From the NCBI GenBank assembly GCA_015227615.1, contig JAALGZ010000005.1, positions 1,860,001-1,924,000 on the forward strand: 64,000 nucleotides of DNA, written 5' to 3'. The notes below the pieces were generated by a model. That model saw only the letters and a program-made list of their open reading frames with translations, searched no databases and was not told the DNA's origin. A program made the translations under genes and the position numbers. Below are positions 1-10,766 of the stretch, piece after piece (within the stretch, counting starts at the first letter, position 1; each line of letters starts with the position of its first letter). The stretch comes from Labyrinthula sp. Ha. Its lineage: Eukaryota > Sar > Bigyra > Labyrinthulida > Labyrinthulaceae.

Positions 1-1400
1 AAAACTCCAATTCTGCAGAATTCCCTTTTCAAAATGAAACAGATTGCAAAAGGATAAAATTATTACACAATAAGTACAAGGTATTTTAGGCAGATGCTCC
101 ATGACACGAAGAAGGATTTCCAAAAGTTTAGTGAGGTATATGATGACCGGCTGCACATGCTCCTAAGCGTTCTTACTGATTTTTAGTAGATGGTACTTAA
201 GTAGGGATTCAGATACTCGTTTGTACATATACTATCCGAAGAGGTCGGGTAAAGACTCCAGAATGTTCACTGGAAGCGAATAAGGATTGGGGCTCAAAAG
301 TGGAAGTGAGTACGTCGTATATGGTGGGTTCTTGTGTTAATATCTCACAGATGAAAAGTTTGTAGTTACAGCAGAGATTGAGTCGACATAGACAAAGAGT
401 TCCACCTGATAGCTGTATAGTGGGGAGAGGAAACTCTTCCTAACGCGTGAATCAAGGGCTATAAAACTTTTGTATGTGGTGCTCCAGATAAGCTTTCGAT
501 TATATGGACGTTCTAATTTGTCTAAGCAGTTCTTAAACATAGGGGAGTACATTTATGTTGGCAAGAGTGATATAAACATGTCTTATCAGTTTCGCTCGAT
601 AATTCAGACGTCAACGGATCCTTGATTCTATGCTCAATATACCATATCCTTTTCTGAAACGTATAGGTTAGTTTGGTTTTGGGCTTGGTTGATACTAAAT
701 GGGCGGTATGGATTTTAGGTCTCATTCTCCTTGGTTAAGCTGAAGCTTGTTATACACTTCTTGAAGTCAAATTTTGTATTGATCCTTTGAATTCAGATGA
801 TAATTCTAAATCGCTGTTGCTTAGAAGGAGTAAATCTGGGTGGGTATATTCTGTTTAGCTAGGAGAGGTTATTAGAGTAATTTTCGAGTAGAATGTTTTG
901 GATTTGTAAAATGTCTTTGTTGAATATATATTGCTGTTTTGCACGCCTTTCAAGGTTGAATAAATATTCGTTATAAGAAGATATATCCTGTTTTTAATAT
1001 GAATCTCAAGAGACTGCTTACCAATATTGTGCATCTCAGGGGTAAAAACAAGCTAGGCCGTAGTTTCTTTTAACTTTCTGCATCAACTTGTTACAAGACA
1101 ATAATGCACTTGTATTTAGCAAGCCTGGGATCAAACTTATCTAAGTACAGCAGAATATGTACCAGTGATCTTCCCACAAAGTTAAAGACAGCGCCCAACG
1201 ACCTTTACCTCTTATTAATTTTCAAAATCCACTGAACACAATTAGTGGGTCAGCATCTGGTTACCGCACCTTCTTAAGCATATTTTTGATGCTCGAATAA
1301 CAAATTCTCCAGTTCTCCCTCGATCCAATGTTCCCTCCTAAATCGACTTCTCCCGGGTATATTATCCTTTTAATTTTTTTTAGAAAATCACATTATAAAA
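1..1400 (-). mobile_element. Possible fossil LTR-retroelement pol (Ty3/gypsy-like)
   Basis: Read on the minus strand, short tracts recall a Ty3/gypsy polyprotein in the right order: a reverse-transcriptase-like stretch near 1.3-1.1 kb, then an RNase H-like start at 552-337 with the spacing of aromatic, Ser and Asp residues usual for that domain. The expected integrase would lie beyond the left edge. The copy is clearly broken, with many interruptions, and looks old. No LTRs were seen. The resemblance is by eye and weak, and an unrelated decayed sequence or chance is possible. Confidence 0.25.
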
Positions 1401-4400
1401 ACCTTATTTATGGTTTCACGTGATACATTGTTATTTAAAATACCCTTTTTCATTTAACAACATCTTTTTATTATTTAAAGTTTTTCTTAGTTAAAAGGGA
1501 TTCTACTCTGTCACACTACTCATGAAAGTATGTATAAGAAAAACGTTTTCTTCAAAGAGAGCCAATAGAATTTTCCGATTTGAGAAGACGGATAAAGACA
1601 CATGTACATATGAAAAGAGTTAAAAAGTGTTTTCTTTCAATTAATTTATTATATAACTTGAGCCTAAGACAAGAATTATAAGTGACAGTATTCCTCCTTG
1701 AAAATTCTATCTTTCCAAGTAAACTGCTTTATAGTGATCATTTCCTTTGTTGGCTTTCAATGTTATCATCCGGTACCACATACCAATAAGCTTCTTAAGT
1801 TTGCAGCACAGCTGGGGTTCCCTGTATGAAAGTAGAATAAGACCCTTCTTGATATAGTTAAACCCTTTTTGGAAGTAATGCAAAGGAGTTGAGGCTACGT
1901 GTCTTAAGTAGTCTTTGGTTTGTAATATTACTCACGTTGTGGATTTCTTTATTCACGTGAATTCTTGGCTTGAATTCAGGTTCCGAAAAACATCTATGAT
2001 TATTGACTGAAAGTACAGGGTTGCAAATTACCCTGGTATTCATATTATAACTCATGTTTAAGAAAACTATGATCATCTAATTTCCTGACAAGTTTATCTC
2101 TATTTGATTGCAGAGGTAAGTATTCTCTATTACAGAGTTGTTTTTGAGATCAAAACCATAGTTTGATATTTCATAGTTGTTGAAGTTATCTTAGAAGTTT
2201 TCTTGAAAGCTGAAGATACCGTGTCCAAGTTTTAGTTGTTACTATTTACAGCTACAACGCTTTTCGTAAACTTAATCATGCTCATAATCATTGCATCCGA
2301 TGAACGTTGGTTATATCTGATATGTTTGTTTGGAGTCTGCTTAGAGATGATTTTGCATTAATGTTACCCGTAATCTGCGGTTGGTATAATCTGAAAATCT
2401 GTGGAAGATTGGTGACTGGTAATGAACTCGCTAGGATTCATTTTGCTTCTGCAAGAAATCTACTTTATTCCCCTTTCAACTTTAAAGATCACCGTGAATA
2501 CTTTGGCTGTCAATCTCACTAGACTCAGCACCACGTACGCTTACGTTGTTCTATACTGCGAGAACAAGAACTGTACTATTTACCCAGTACTAATACATAA
2601 GTTCGTTTGTCTACTCTCACACTTCTCTTCACCACGTTGGTAATTTCCTTGTAATACCCTCTATTTTCATTTGTTCAAGCTGCATTTTTACTTCTTGCCA
2701 ACTCTGATGTTTTATCTGGTTTTTTTGAGACAAGAGTATTTGGCTGTTTAGGTAGACGTGATTTTACGAGGTTTGTACCTAACGGTGTGCAACCTTCTCA
2801 ATTTTATCAGCTGGTGAAGTGTTATCAGTTCCTGAGTTATCTGCTGATCCGGTTCTTTGGGTAAGTTTCTGTTCGTAAGAAGTTTTAGAAGAATTACTTT
2901 GGGATCCCTGAGTGGGAACGTTAAACCATGGAGAAACTCCAATAACTCGATTGGGATACATGAATTATCGAAAACCTCCTACAAGATCTAGCACTTTTTA
3001 TTCTTTTCAAAGCCTAACCCGGCAAGTAGTTTCTAGCTTATTGACGACAAGAATATAAACTTCTGATACTTCCATATTTTGTTCTTTCAGTGGGGATTTC
3101 CACATAGAATATAGAGCCTGGTCTTTTGTAGCTATGATATCCTTCATGCTCTGGATTTTTTTTCCTTTACCCGTACCTGTTTCTTGATGCTCTTTTGAAA
3201 TACTGAGTAATTTTAGGTTCATTGCAAAGTTCGAGAGATCCGTCTAATCAAATTAAGTCTCTTTAGTTTTTCGGTATACGCCAGTCATTTTTTCTCGGAG
3301 ATAAGAAAATGTTTTGAGATACATAATTTTAACGGCAGAAATGGTGTGTGAAACATTTTGATTGTATAATTAATTTCTCTAGTGCTTTTTCCATGAGTTT
3401 TACGTAAATTTTTACGAAAAGGGTATGAAAAGAGAAAAAAATTGGAGAATGTGGAAGCTTGAAAATTGTACAAACAAGTAGTTTGCAGATGGAGATTCTC
3501 CAGAATTTGGCCCTCGAGATGCTTTTTTTAGTTCCAGCTAGATATACGTAGCTGTGGGTGAAGAGTTCCATGATTCCGTACTTTTTTCTTCGCTTTTGTA
3601 TCTATGTCTAAGTAGAGAGTAGCTATTATGTATTAATAATCTTTCAATAATCTTTCATTTGTATTGCTTCTGTGTGAAAATACAAACTTACCTTCCCTCT
3701 TTAGTACCGTTTTACCTACTTGTGTAGTTGACTATTCCCTAGCAGGACAATATTTATTATGTTCGTGTCTCTGGCAAACTTGTACAGTTCCTGTGGAAGC
3801 CTCTTGAAACGTTTAATTTAGTGACCTTGGCGCTGATTGTAATAAGTGAATAGAGATATCTTTTAAGACCGTACAGAGAACAATTTACAAGATATTGTAT
3901 GATTTGATTCGATTTAGATTTTAATGTCAAGACGTAACTGTACAGGAAATTGAGATACAAATGGGGGAAAGAGAATCACGGAAAATATTGTCAAGGCGTA
4001 AGAAGTGTACTTAGCATTAAAAAAGGCACAAAGACAAGTGGCCACTATAATTGTGACGCTAAGGTTCACATTGGAACTGGAAATAAAGTTAATCTTCTTG
4101 CATTGTAAAAGTAAAATTTGATAAAATAGGCTTTAACTCAAAGATCATAGCTTAGTTCTCCAGTATTTTTTTAAGTGGGATGTTGGGGAGTTACTATTGA
4201 CGAACTATGTCCTAGTTCTTCGAGTATTAGTATGTTAGGTATGCAGACCATTTTTCTGGCCCTATATGAGGCAAGCTTCTCACATGTATAACTGAGCAGG
4301 CTAGATTAAAGTTTCAAGTGAATACACCAGAGATTCGCCAATAGTTCAACGTTTGTGAAAGAGTCGCCAAGGCGATTTCTTTGGATTTTCCATGGGCTTG

Positions 4401-5876
4401 TAAGTTGTGGTTGTCGATGTTGGTGTCTCACTTCTCATAGTTGCGTACTTCCCAGGTTCTTCCCTGTTATTGTTCCAAGTTGTGAAACTCGTCAGTTTTG
4501 TTTGCAAATTGATTGATATATTGATGATTGTCCAGATTTGTATTTTCGCTCGAGATCAAGCAATGTGTTGCAGCATGTTGTATGTTTTTTGCGTGTGTTT
4601 AACCGTTTTATGGGAAAGCAAGGGGTTCTTTTGGAGCCCTGCAGCTAATCACAAGAGTCTTGTGCGTGGACCTAAGCCCATTCAAGGTTTGACTTAAGTT
4701 GGTGTTGACGTTGCATTTGCTGAGTTTATTTTTCGAAACTTAGGCTCATCAGGAGTAGGTATTTCATCAAAACTTGAGAGGGTTCACAGTTTTTTCATAG
4801 TTTCAATATCTCGTTTGCTTTGATGGAGTTAGATTAGTTTGCATATGTGCTCTGAGTTTGTTAAGTTCTCCATCCAGGGTAACTTCGGTCCTTTAGCACA
4901 TTTTCTTTCCTGGTGTTTCAAAATTTATAATGCGCTGAGGTTGCCCTCTTCTCTCCAAAGTTTTTTTTTGTATGAATCCTGTTGACCAGTTTCTTGAGAG
5001 TTGTTGGAAATAAGTCAACTTGACGATAATGCTCTTGTTCAAGTTAGAGTTTCTTAGGTTGGAGAAGGATGACGCAAGTGAGACGCTTCTTATGAGTTTC
5101 AGTTTTAGTGTCTCACATATTTAAGTGGTTGACAGGAAATCTCTATATTTCTTTGACCTTTCTTGATATGATTTGACTTCTTATTCAAGTGCGCGAACAT
5201 CGATGCCTGCACTGTTAAACTTAACTCAAGATTGGGATTTTCTTTGGAAGGTGTGGTTTCTCTCCCGCTTATTTAATCGCAGTTTGCTTGAGGGTGGGCT
5301 TTTGTTTGGAAGGTAATTTTTTAATATCTCATTGCAAAGGTCCTGCGTAGCCTTCTCTTGCGAGTTCCGTCACAGACCCTGATTCTTGGTGGTTCTTATG
5401 CGACCGCTCACTGCTGCAGTATTCTCAGTAAGCTTGGTCCAGAATATCGTTTATATATTCGCCATTTATCTTAACAGTGATAATGAAACCGGGAGGCATC
5501 GGAAGTGTCTTCGTTTCAATGATGTTTATTTGCCGCGAATTTGTTTATCTGTATAGATGGGCCAAGTTTTCACAGTTTGATGCTAGAGTTTCCCGACCAG
5601 GAAGATGATTACAGCTAAATTAAACGGTAAAAACACCATATGAAAAAACTATGAGCTTCCAAAAAAAAATTCAAGTTGAGTTCAGTGCTAAGCTGCCCTT
5701 ATATACCCTTGCAATATACTACTAATAAGATAAAGTTTTCAGAAGGTAGCCTCAAAGTCAACCAACCTTGCAGAGCTAGAGAAATAAACAGAGTACAGAT
5801 CAGCTTACAGTCACTTCAACTCACCGTTTTCATAGGTGTTCTTCTGCTGGATATATATTCATTGCTTTCTTTTTTA
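1..5876. other. Gene-poor left flank, strand-asymmetric composition
   Basis: No intact gene is recognisable in this stretch. Its plus strand is rich in T and G and poor in A, most strongly between about 4.3 and 5.4 kb, so the minus strand is rich in A and C. The longest open frame (4407-4697, plus) encodes a hydrophobic string that T-richness alone would produce. The first 1.4 kb read on the minus strand give short tracts resembling retroelement polymerase and RNase H; these are listed separately as a possible fossil. Nothing else could be assigned. Confidence 0.6.
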
Positions 5877-6674
5877 CTAACCGACAGTTTGCGTGGAAGC
5901 TATTAGATACCCATCCTTCTCAGAAAATTCATCAACAAGGAAGCCCTCTTTCTTAAGAACCAGTAGCAAATGTTTATTGAATAAGGATAATTTCTTGTTT
6001 ACCAGACGCAGAGTCACCATCATTTCAAGTAAACTGTCATCTGATTCTTTATCCCAAGCTTCGCTTTGAATCAATACCAGTTTCCCATTTTTCGTAAGAA
6101 ATGATTTAATATGCTGCAAAAGCTTTTTAAGCTCATTAGCAGAATAGTATTCTAATTGATTCGTTAGAAAAACAAACTCAAACTTCTCATTAGACACTTT
6201 CTCTGGAGTCATAGCATCAAGCGAAACATTGATTTTAACAGGACTAAACTTGTTCTCTTCTTTTATCTTGTCAATAAAAATTTTGCCAACATTTAGGAAG
6301 TTTTCATTAGTGTCTATGCCTTTTATTGATATCTGACTTTCTAACCCCACTCTACTAACAAAATATTGTGCCACATGTGCTGTCTTGCAATCTACATGTA
6401 AAATGTGATTGGGCGAAGTGAGGCTAAGTCCAAGCTTTGGCTCGAGTATCTCTAAAGTTTTCATTGTGGGATCACTGTATCTGTCCTGAAACATATGGAC
6501 GCCAACATTACCTATGAACCCTTTGGTAGGTTGAACGAAGTTCTTAGCAAGCGTTCTAAGAAAGACAACTTTGCGGAAAAAGCTAAAAACGAGTCCAAGA
6601 ATGAAGGAATAATATCCAAGGTTGATTATTTTCCAGAATAAATATGAATACCAGGAAATCAAATACGACATCAT
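5877..6674 (-). CDS. Membrane-anchored methyltransferase-like protein
   Basis: This 265-residue protein has an N-terminal hydrophobic segment (about residues 7-31), then a basic stretch, then a fold resembling class I S-adenosylmethionine-dependent methyltransferases. Visible motifs are strand 1 (ILHVDCKTAHVAQ, about 91-103), the acidic end of strand 2 (IKGIDTNENFL, D121), strand 4 (FEFVFLTNQLEYY, about 165-177) and a following helix and strand (GKLVLIQ). The glycine-rich SAM loop is eroded: the usual D/E-x-G-x-G-x-G is replaced by D-C-K-T-A-H. It may bind SAM differently or be non-catalytic. The N-terminus suggests attachment to the ER or another endomembrane with the domain in the cytosol. 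It diverges from the FHA gene with 116 bp between start codons. No intron is needed. The substrate is unknown. Confidence 0.7.
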   Translation of the reverse strand: MMSYLISWYSYLFWKIINLGYYSFILGLVFSFFRKVVFLRTLAKNFVQPTKGFIGNVGVHMFQDRYSDPTMKTLEILEPKLGLSLTSPNHILHVDCKTAHVAQYFVSRVGLESQISIKGIDTNENFLNVGKIFIDKIKEENKFSPVKINVSLDAMTPEKVSNEKFEFVFLTNQLEYYSANELKKLLQHIKSFLTKNGKLVLIQSEAWDKESDDSLLEMMVTLRLVNKKLSLFNKHLLLVLKKEGFLVDEFSEKDGYLIASTQTVG

Positions 6675-6790
6675 AGTTTAATGCCCTCTCGTTGTGTTTT
6701 TACTTATTGCTTTTCTTGTGTGTTTGTGTTTTTACTTCCCCTAAGATTCGTTAATGACAGTGGTGTATTACCGCAGTTATCGTTTCAAAT
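6675..6790. promoter_or_regulatory. Shared promoter between methyltransferase-like and FHA genes
   Basis: These 116 bp separate the start codons of two divergent genes and must hold both 5' UTRs and promoters, or a single bidirectional promoter. The stretch is T-rich on the plus strand near the left gene. I saw no TATA box or other recognised motif. Confidence 0.5.
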
Positions 6791-7228
6791 ATGGCCGAAA
6801 CGATCGACGACAAACCGGTTAATGAACCCAAAGAAAAACCGGAGAAAAAGGTAAGTGTCACTAAACTTGTTCCTATTCCACCTAAAGGTGCATATGCTAA
6901 GCTTTTTGGAAAGAATCTGACTACGGGAGAGCCTTTCGAAGCCTATGTTACCGAGCTGCCTACTACTCTTGGGAGAGAAACAAGTGGGTTACAAACTTCA
7001 AATTTTATAGCTATCGGGAAAGAAACTAAGATTAGCCGAAAGCATGCAGTCATAACCTATGATGAAGAAGAAAAAAGCTTTTTAATTGAGCATGTCGGAA
7101 GAAATCCTTTGGTCGTTCGCAAAGTACAACATCTGCGACAGAAGCCAGCAAAGAGGATAAAAATTGCTTCAAAGGATCCTATTAGAATAGCCGATGTTGG
7201 GTTTTACTTTCTTAAAGCTCTTAAGTAA
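6791..7228 (+). CDS. FHA-domain protein (FHA2/Fhl1-like)
   Basis: This 145-residue single-exon gene has a lysine-rich start and a fork-head-associated domain over about residues 33-143. FHA domains bind phosphothreonine peptides. The conserved pieces are LGRE (about 56-59), the signature ISRKHAVITYD (about 81-91) and GRNPLVV (about 103-109). The end, DVGFYFLKALK, resembles the C-terminal edge of FHA domains in plant FHA2 and yeast Fhl1, including the AYAKLFG-type first strand, so a nuclear regulatory role is likely. No fork-head DNA-binding domain is present, so this is an FHA-only protein. Its stop codon (7226-7228) lies 1 nt from the stop of the convergent Nup155 gene. Confidence 0.88.
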   Translation: MAETIDDKPVNEPKEKPEKKVSVTKLVPIPPKGAYAKLFGKNLTTGEPFEAYVTELPTTLGRETSGLQTSNFIAIGKETKISRKHAVITYDEEEKSFLIEHVGRNPLVVRKVQHLRQKPAKRIKIASKDPIRIADVGFYFLKALK

Positions 7229-7229
7229 G

Positions 7230-10200
7230 TTAAGCTTTCCCTATAACTTTATCTATATTCGATATTAAGCTTGTAAGTTCTGAATATTCTGTGCTGGAAG
7301 AATCTTGAGCTTCAACTAACTCACTCTTGAACTGCACCAAGACATCAGAAACAGCTTGATCAAGAGGTAAATAGCTAGCAACCTTTATTATTTTAGCTAA
7401 GAGATCTAGCTTTTGTTCTTCATTCTCCTCAAGCAGGTCCAGGTAACACTCAAAAACTAAAAATAGGTTATGCTCATACTTCTCCAACATAGATATTAAG
7501 AATAAGGAGTGTTGTCTTAAATCCTCATTTCCCTCGAAAGTTTTTAGAATGAGACTTAAAGGAATATGATTAGTGTCGAAAACGTTCTGAAAAACATAAG
7601 CTAAAGAAGATTTCAAAGAACCAACCTCCTGCAGGAGCAGCTCCGTGTATAACAACTGTATTTCATCTGGGTCTTCGATTTCCAATAAAAAAAGAAGAAC
7701 AATGCCTTCTTTAATACACTTGTGTTCATGCACAAAAGTTTGATATAATTTTTCACTATCCATAATTTTATACTCGAGATCATCAGGCGCTTCATCTCCG
7801 ATGCTTTGAAGAATCGAATATTGAACTTGAAGCAACTTGATATCTCTCTCAATTATTTCAAGGCTGAGCAAGCCGATTCCAAGGTTATTTCCTAACTTCT
7901 CTGAAATAATGGCTTTTGCAACTTCTTTCTGCGGAGAAAATTTGTACGCTTGGAACATATTCAAGCTTGACCGCGCAAAACTAATTCTTTCCGAAATAGC
8001 ACACCTTTCCGATAGGGTAAGATAACGAAAAAGAAGAAAGGAGTCCTCAAAATACGAATGTCGCCCTAGATACTCAGCAAATAACTTTACCTTGCTTCTA
8101 TCTGAGTGAAAGAGGTCCAGTAGAAACCAATTTAATAAACTTCGTTCCGGTTTTAGGTGTAGAATAGTGCTTGGGTTGGTTCCAAGGAAATATTGATACG
8201 CCGCTGCATAAAATTGGGGCCATTGTTCAGGGGAAACTCTAGTTGAAGCGTCGGGGACATACGTCAGCTCCTTCAAAATAAAGAGATATAGATCTTCTCG
8301 TACTAAGTCTTGTTGAAATTCACTAGACACCTTTAATACAAATTTCACTAGTTCTAACTTAGGCAAGAACTCACGGAGCTTAAGAAAATATTCTTTCATA
8401 TAACTGTAATAAATTTCAAGATCCTCAGCAGATTTTTTTCTGATCTGAGTGCTAAGGTGGGAAAGAGATCGTCCCAATATAACAGCAACATCAGCATCCT
8501 CGAACTTAAGTTCAATAAGTGAAAATGAGAGAGCGTCCAAGTAATCACCACAACTTCTAAATAAACTAAACGTGTTTCTGGTAACTATTTTTTCCTTAAT
8601 TAAATCAGAGACCAAGTTCAATGACAAAGACCTATTCTCAAAAAAAAATTGGAGTGAAATCTCTTCATCGATCACATGCTTTCCCAGACTAGATAAATGA
8701 GTGAGGAAAAAGAGACACTGCTGAAGCTCAGTTGCAAACTTAAATAAGTTCTTGACAATTCCAAATTCTTTGCGCAATAGCAAAATACGAACATCTTGTG
8801 ATGCCTGTCGTAGTAACTCAGCATACGCATCTTCAAAACAAACATGAAGTCTAACCAGCTTGCCAAGAGACTTCTCCACATTTTCAATAGTATTAAGCTT
8901 TGCATTAACTTGTTTCAAGTTCCAATCAATAATGGGCTTAACTAATCGAGCTATCAACAGAAACAATGAAAGGGCGCAGCCAGAAAAAATTATGTTCTTA
9001 TCATTGCTAAGATCAAGATTCGACATTTCGCCAACAAAGTCTCGAGTTTTGGGATATGTATTGTTAACAAAGCCATAACTGAAGAATATATCAGATACTG
9101 AATTCAAATGAATGCTGTCAATGTTCAACATAACATTTAGGCAGATAGTTGAACCTTCTACCAGTCCTAGGTTCATGAAGAAATCTTCCACAAGTACTGG
9201 CCTAATTTGAGCGGGCAAATCTGTTCTTGTCAAAATCAAACTTTCAAGAATATCGAGTTCGTTGCTAAAACAAAATAAAAAAACACCATGTTGAGTCAAA
9301 AGGAGGCATGTTCTTTTTTTGCTTAGAGAAGGAAAAAAAGAAGTTGCTTCTAGCCCATATGGCCTGCCATCGGAGCTTTCAAGAACGACATCAAGTGCTG
9401 CACCATCAACATCAATAAACTCAAGTTTTTCTTTAAAGTTTCGTAAACTCTTAGAAGGAAAGAAATGAAAAATTTCTGAGTTTTCCTTCGGATAAATATC
9501 TTTGGTAAAAACACAAAGTGACTGCCGTTCAGTTGTTTTCGTAAGAAGAGCAGATATATTGCTGCTATAGGTTCCCCGTAAAACAGTAAACGATTGAGAC
9601 CTAGTTTGGAAACTAGAATCTAGCTTCCAGTCGTCAATCCCTATTTCTTTTGGGGCCCCTTTGATTTGAAGTATTTTCAAGTTTTGGCCAAGAAAGACCC
9701 GAAGTCCAGAGGTTAATACCAGCATAGCAAACACCTCAGGCTCATCAATCACTGCTAGGTTTGCAATCTCAATACCTTGGAGGTGTTCTAAAAACACACC
9801 ATGAACTACTTGCTTGTTAACATAATTCTTCAAGGTTTGTTCGATATCTTTTATAGAACTAGAAAGGTAAGCTGAATCATCAGCACTAATATTGTAAGCA
9901 AAAACTTCTTTTGTAGATACTAGGTATAAAATCTTATGTTTCTTATCACTTTCCAAGCTTAATGTTAAAGAACTCTTACTTCGAGCATTAAAGTATGATA
10001 ATAAAGGCTGAAAAAAATAAGAAATTCCCACAGGCTTTAGAGATAAAATAGTTTTATCTTTTAGAGCAATGAAAAATAACTGCGCTTCTACAGTTGCCAA
10101 AAAGCATGTTCGTGGACTCCATGACTTCACTTGCGTAAAAATTTGTTTATCTGAAGATATTGAGGAGCTCACAGAGAGAGAAAACACTGGAGTCAGAATA

Positions 10201-10766
10201 AGTTTAACTAAGTGAACTTGGTCAATGCATGAAACTATTAAGGATAATGAACCTTCAACCTGACAAGCGGAAAGAACACTGGTGTTGAACTTAAAACTAC
10301 AAAATCTTCCATTTGCATCTTGAAAATCCCACAAGAATAATGTTCGATCACACAGTAAAGTTACAAAGTATTTTTCAGTTCCTTTTTGGCTGGTTTTGAT
10401 ATTAATAAATTTCAAAGCATACTCCAGTTTAGAGCTTCTCAACCCTTCTTTCAAAGTTGAAGGAAGGTCAAAGCATTCCTTTAGCTGCAGTTTGTTAGGA
10501 TAAAAACTTTTAATATTTTTAATAATATTTGCGACTGTTCGATCATCAGTGGGGTCCTCGGTCTTTGTTTTATCACGAAACAAAGCTAAATTTAATCTTT
10601 CAGAAACTCTTTTTCGGTTAAAAGGAAGTGAAGAATAAAGTTCGTTACTAGGAGATGTAGCTTGAAGCTGCTGCAACAAACTAATATCGTGATCAACAGT
10701 GGAAGGGATGAAACCAGATGTTGATGAATTGGACCAGATGCCGTTGATTAGATTTCTCTTATCCAT
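7230..10766 (-). CDS. NUP155: Nuclear pore scaffold nucleoporin, Nup155/Nup170 family
   Basis: This 1178-residue single open frame encodes an inner-ring nucleoporin, which joins the pore scaffold to the membrane. The N-terminal half (to about residue 500) has the look of a beta-propeller, including LFLWDFQDANG in place of the family's F.WNYEDG strand. It continues into a long alpha-solenoid. Family landmarks appear in order: PVLVEDFF..LG..EGSTICL (the FF...E.c..CL helix), DIFFSYGF...YP (matching the AFFRYGG...FP segment of human Nup155), then FSGCALSLFLLIARLV and, later, LAEYLGRHSYFEDSFLLF with LSERISFARSSL, like the family's AA.vl..La...L.eRieyLsrA. Length is a little below the human protein (about 1390). 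It converges on the FHA gene with a 1-nt gap, so their 3' UTRs must overlap. Confidence 0.85.
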   Translation of the reverse strand: MDKRNLINGIWSNSSTSGFIPSTVDHDISLLQQLQATSPSNELYSSLPFNRKRVSERLNLALFRDKTKTEDPTDDRTVANIIKNIKSFYPNKLQLKECFDLPSTLKEGLRSSKLEYALKFINIKTSQKGTEKYFVTLLCDRTLFLWDFQDANGRFCSFKFNTSVLSACQVEGSLSLIVSCIDQVHLVKLILTPVFSLSVSSSISSDKQIFTQVKSWSPRTCFLATVEAQLFFIALKDKTILSLKPVGISYFFQPLLSYFNARSKSSLTLSLESDKKHKILYLVSTKEVFAYNISADDSAYLSSSIKDIEQTLKNYVNKQVVHGVFLEHLQGIEIANLAVIDEPEVFAMLVLTSGLRVFLGQNLKILQIKGAPKEIGIDDWKLDSSFQTRSQSFTVLRGTYSSNISALLTKTTERQSLCVFTKDIYPKENSEIFHFFPSKSLRNFKEKLEFIDVDGAALDVVLESSDGRPYGLEATSFFPSLSKKRTCLLLTQHGVFLFCFSNELDILESLILTRTDLPAQIRPVLVEDFFMNLGLVEGSTICLNVMLNIDSIHLNSVSDIFFSYGFVNNTYPKTRDFVGEMSNLDLSNDKNIIFSGCALSLFLLIARLVKPIIDWNLKQVNAKLNTIENVEKSLGKLVRLHVCFEDAYAELLRQASQDVRILLLRKEFGIVKNLFKFATELQQCLFFLTHLSSLGKHVIDEEISLQFFFENRSLSLNLVSDLIKEKIVTRNTFSLFRSCGDYLDALSFSLIELKFEDADVAVILGRSLSHLSTQIRKKSAEDLEIYYSYMKEYFLKLREFLPKLELVKFVLKVSSEFQQDLVREDLYLFILKELTYVPDASTRVSPEQWPQFYAAAYQYFLGTNPSTILHLKPERSLLNWFLLDLFHSDRSKVKLFAEYLGRHSYFEDSFLLFRYLTLSERCAISERISFARSSLNMFQAYKFSPQKEVAKAIISEKLGNNLGIGLLSLEIIERDIKLLQVQYSILQSIGDEAPDDLEYKIMDSEKLYQTFVHEHKCIKEGIVLLFLLEIEDPDEIQLLYTELLLQEVGSLKSSLAYVFQNVFDTNHIPLSLILKTFEGNEDLRQHSLFLISMLEKYEHNLFLVFECYLDLLEENEEQKLDLLAKIIKVASYLPLDQAVSDVLVQFKSELVEAQDSSSTEYSELTSLISNIDKVIGKA

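Noticed and set aside
4407-4697. 96-codon hydrophobic frame that looks like a membrane protein
   Set aside because: T-rich DNA translates to Phe, Leu, Val and Cys by composition. There are no charged loops or family features, and it begins with TTG.
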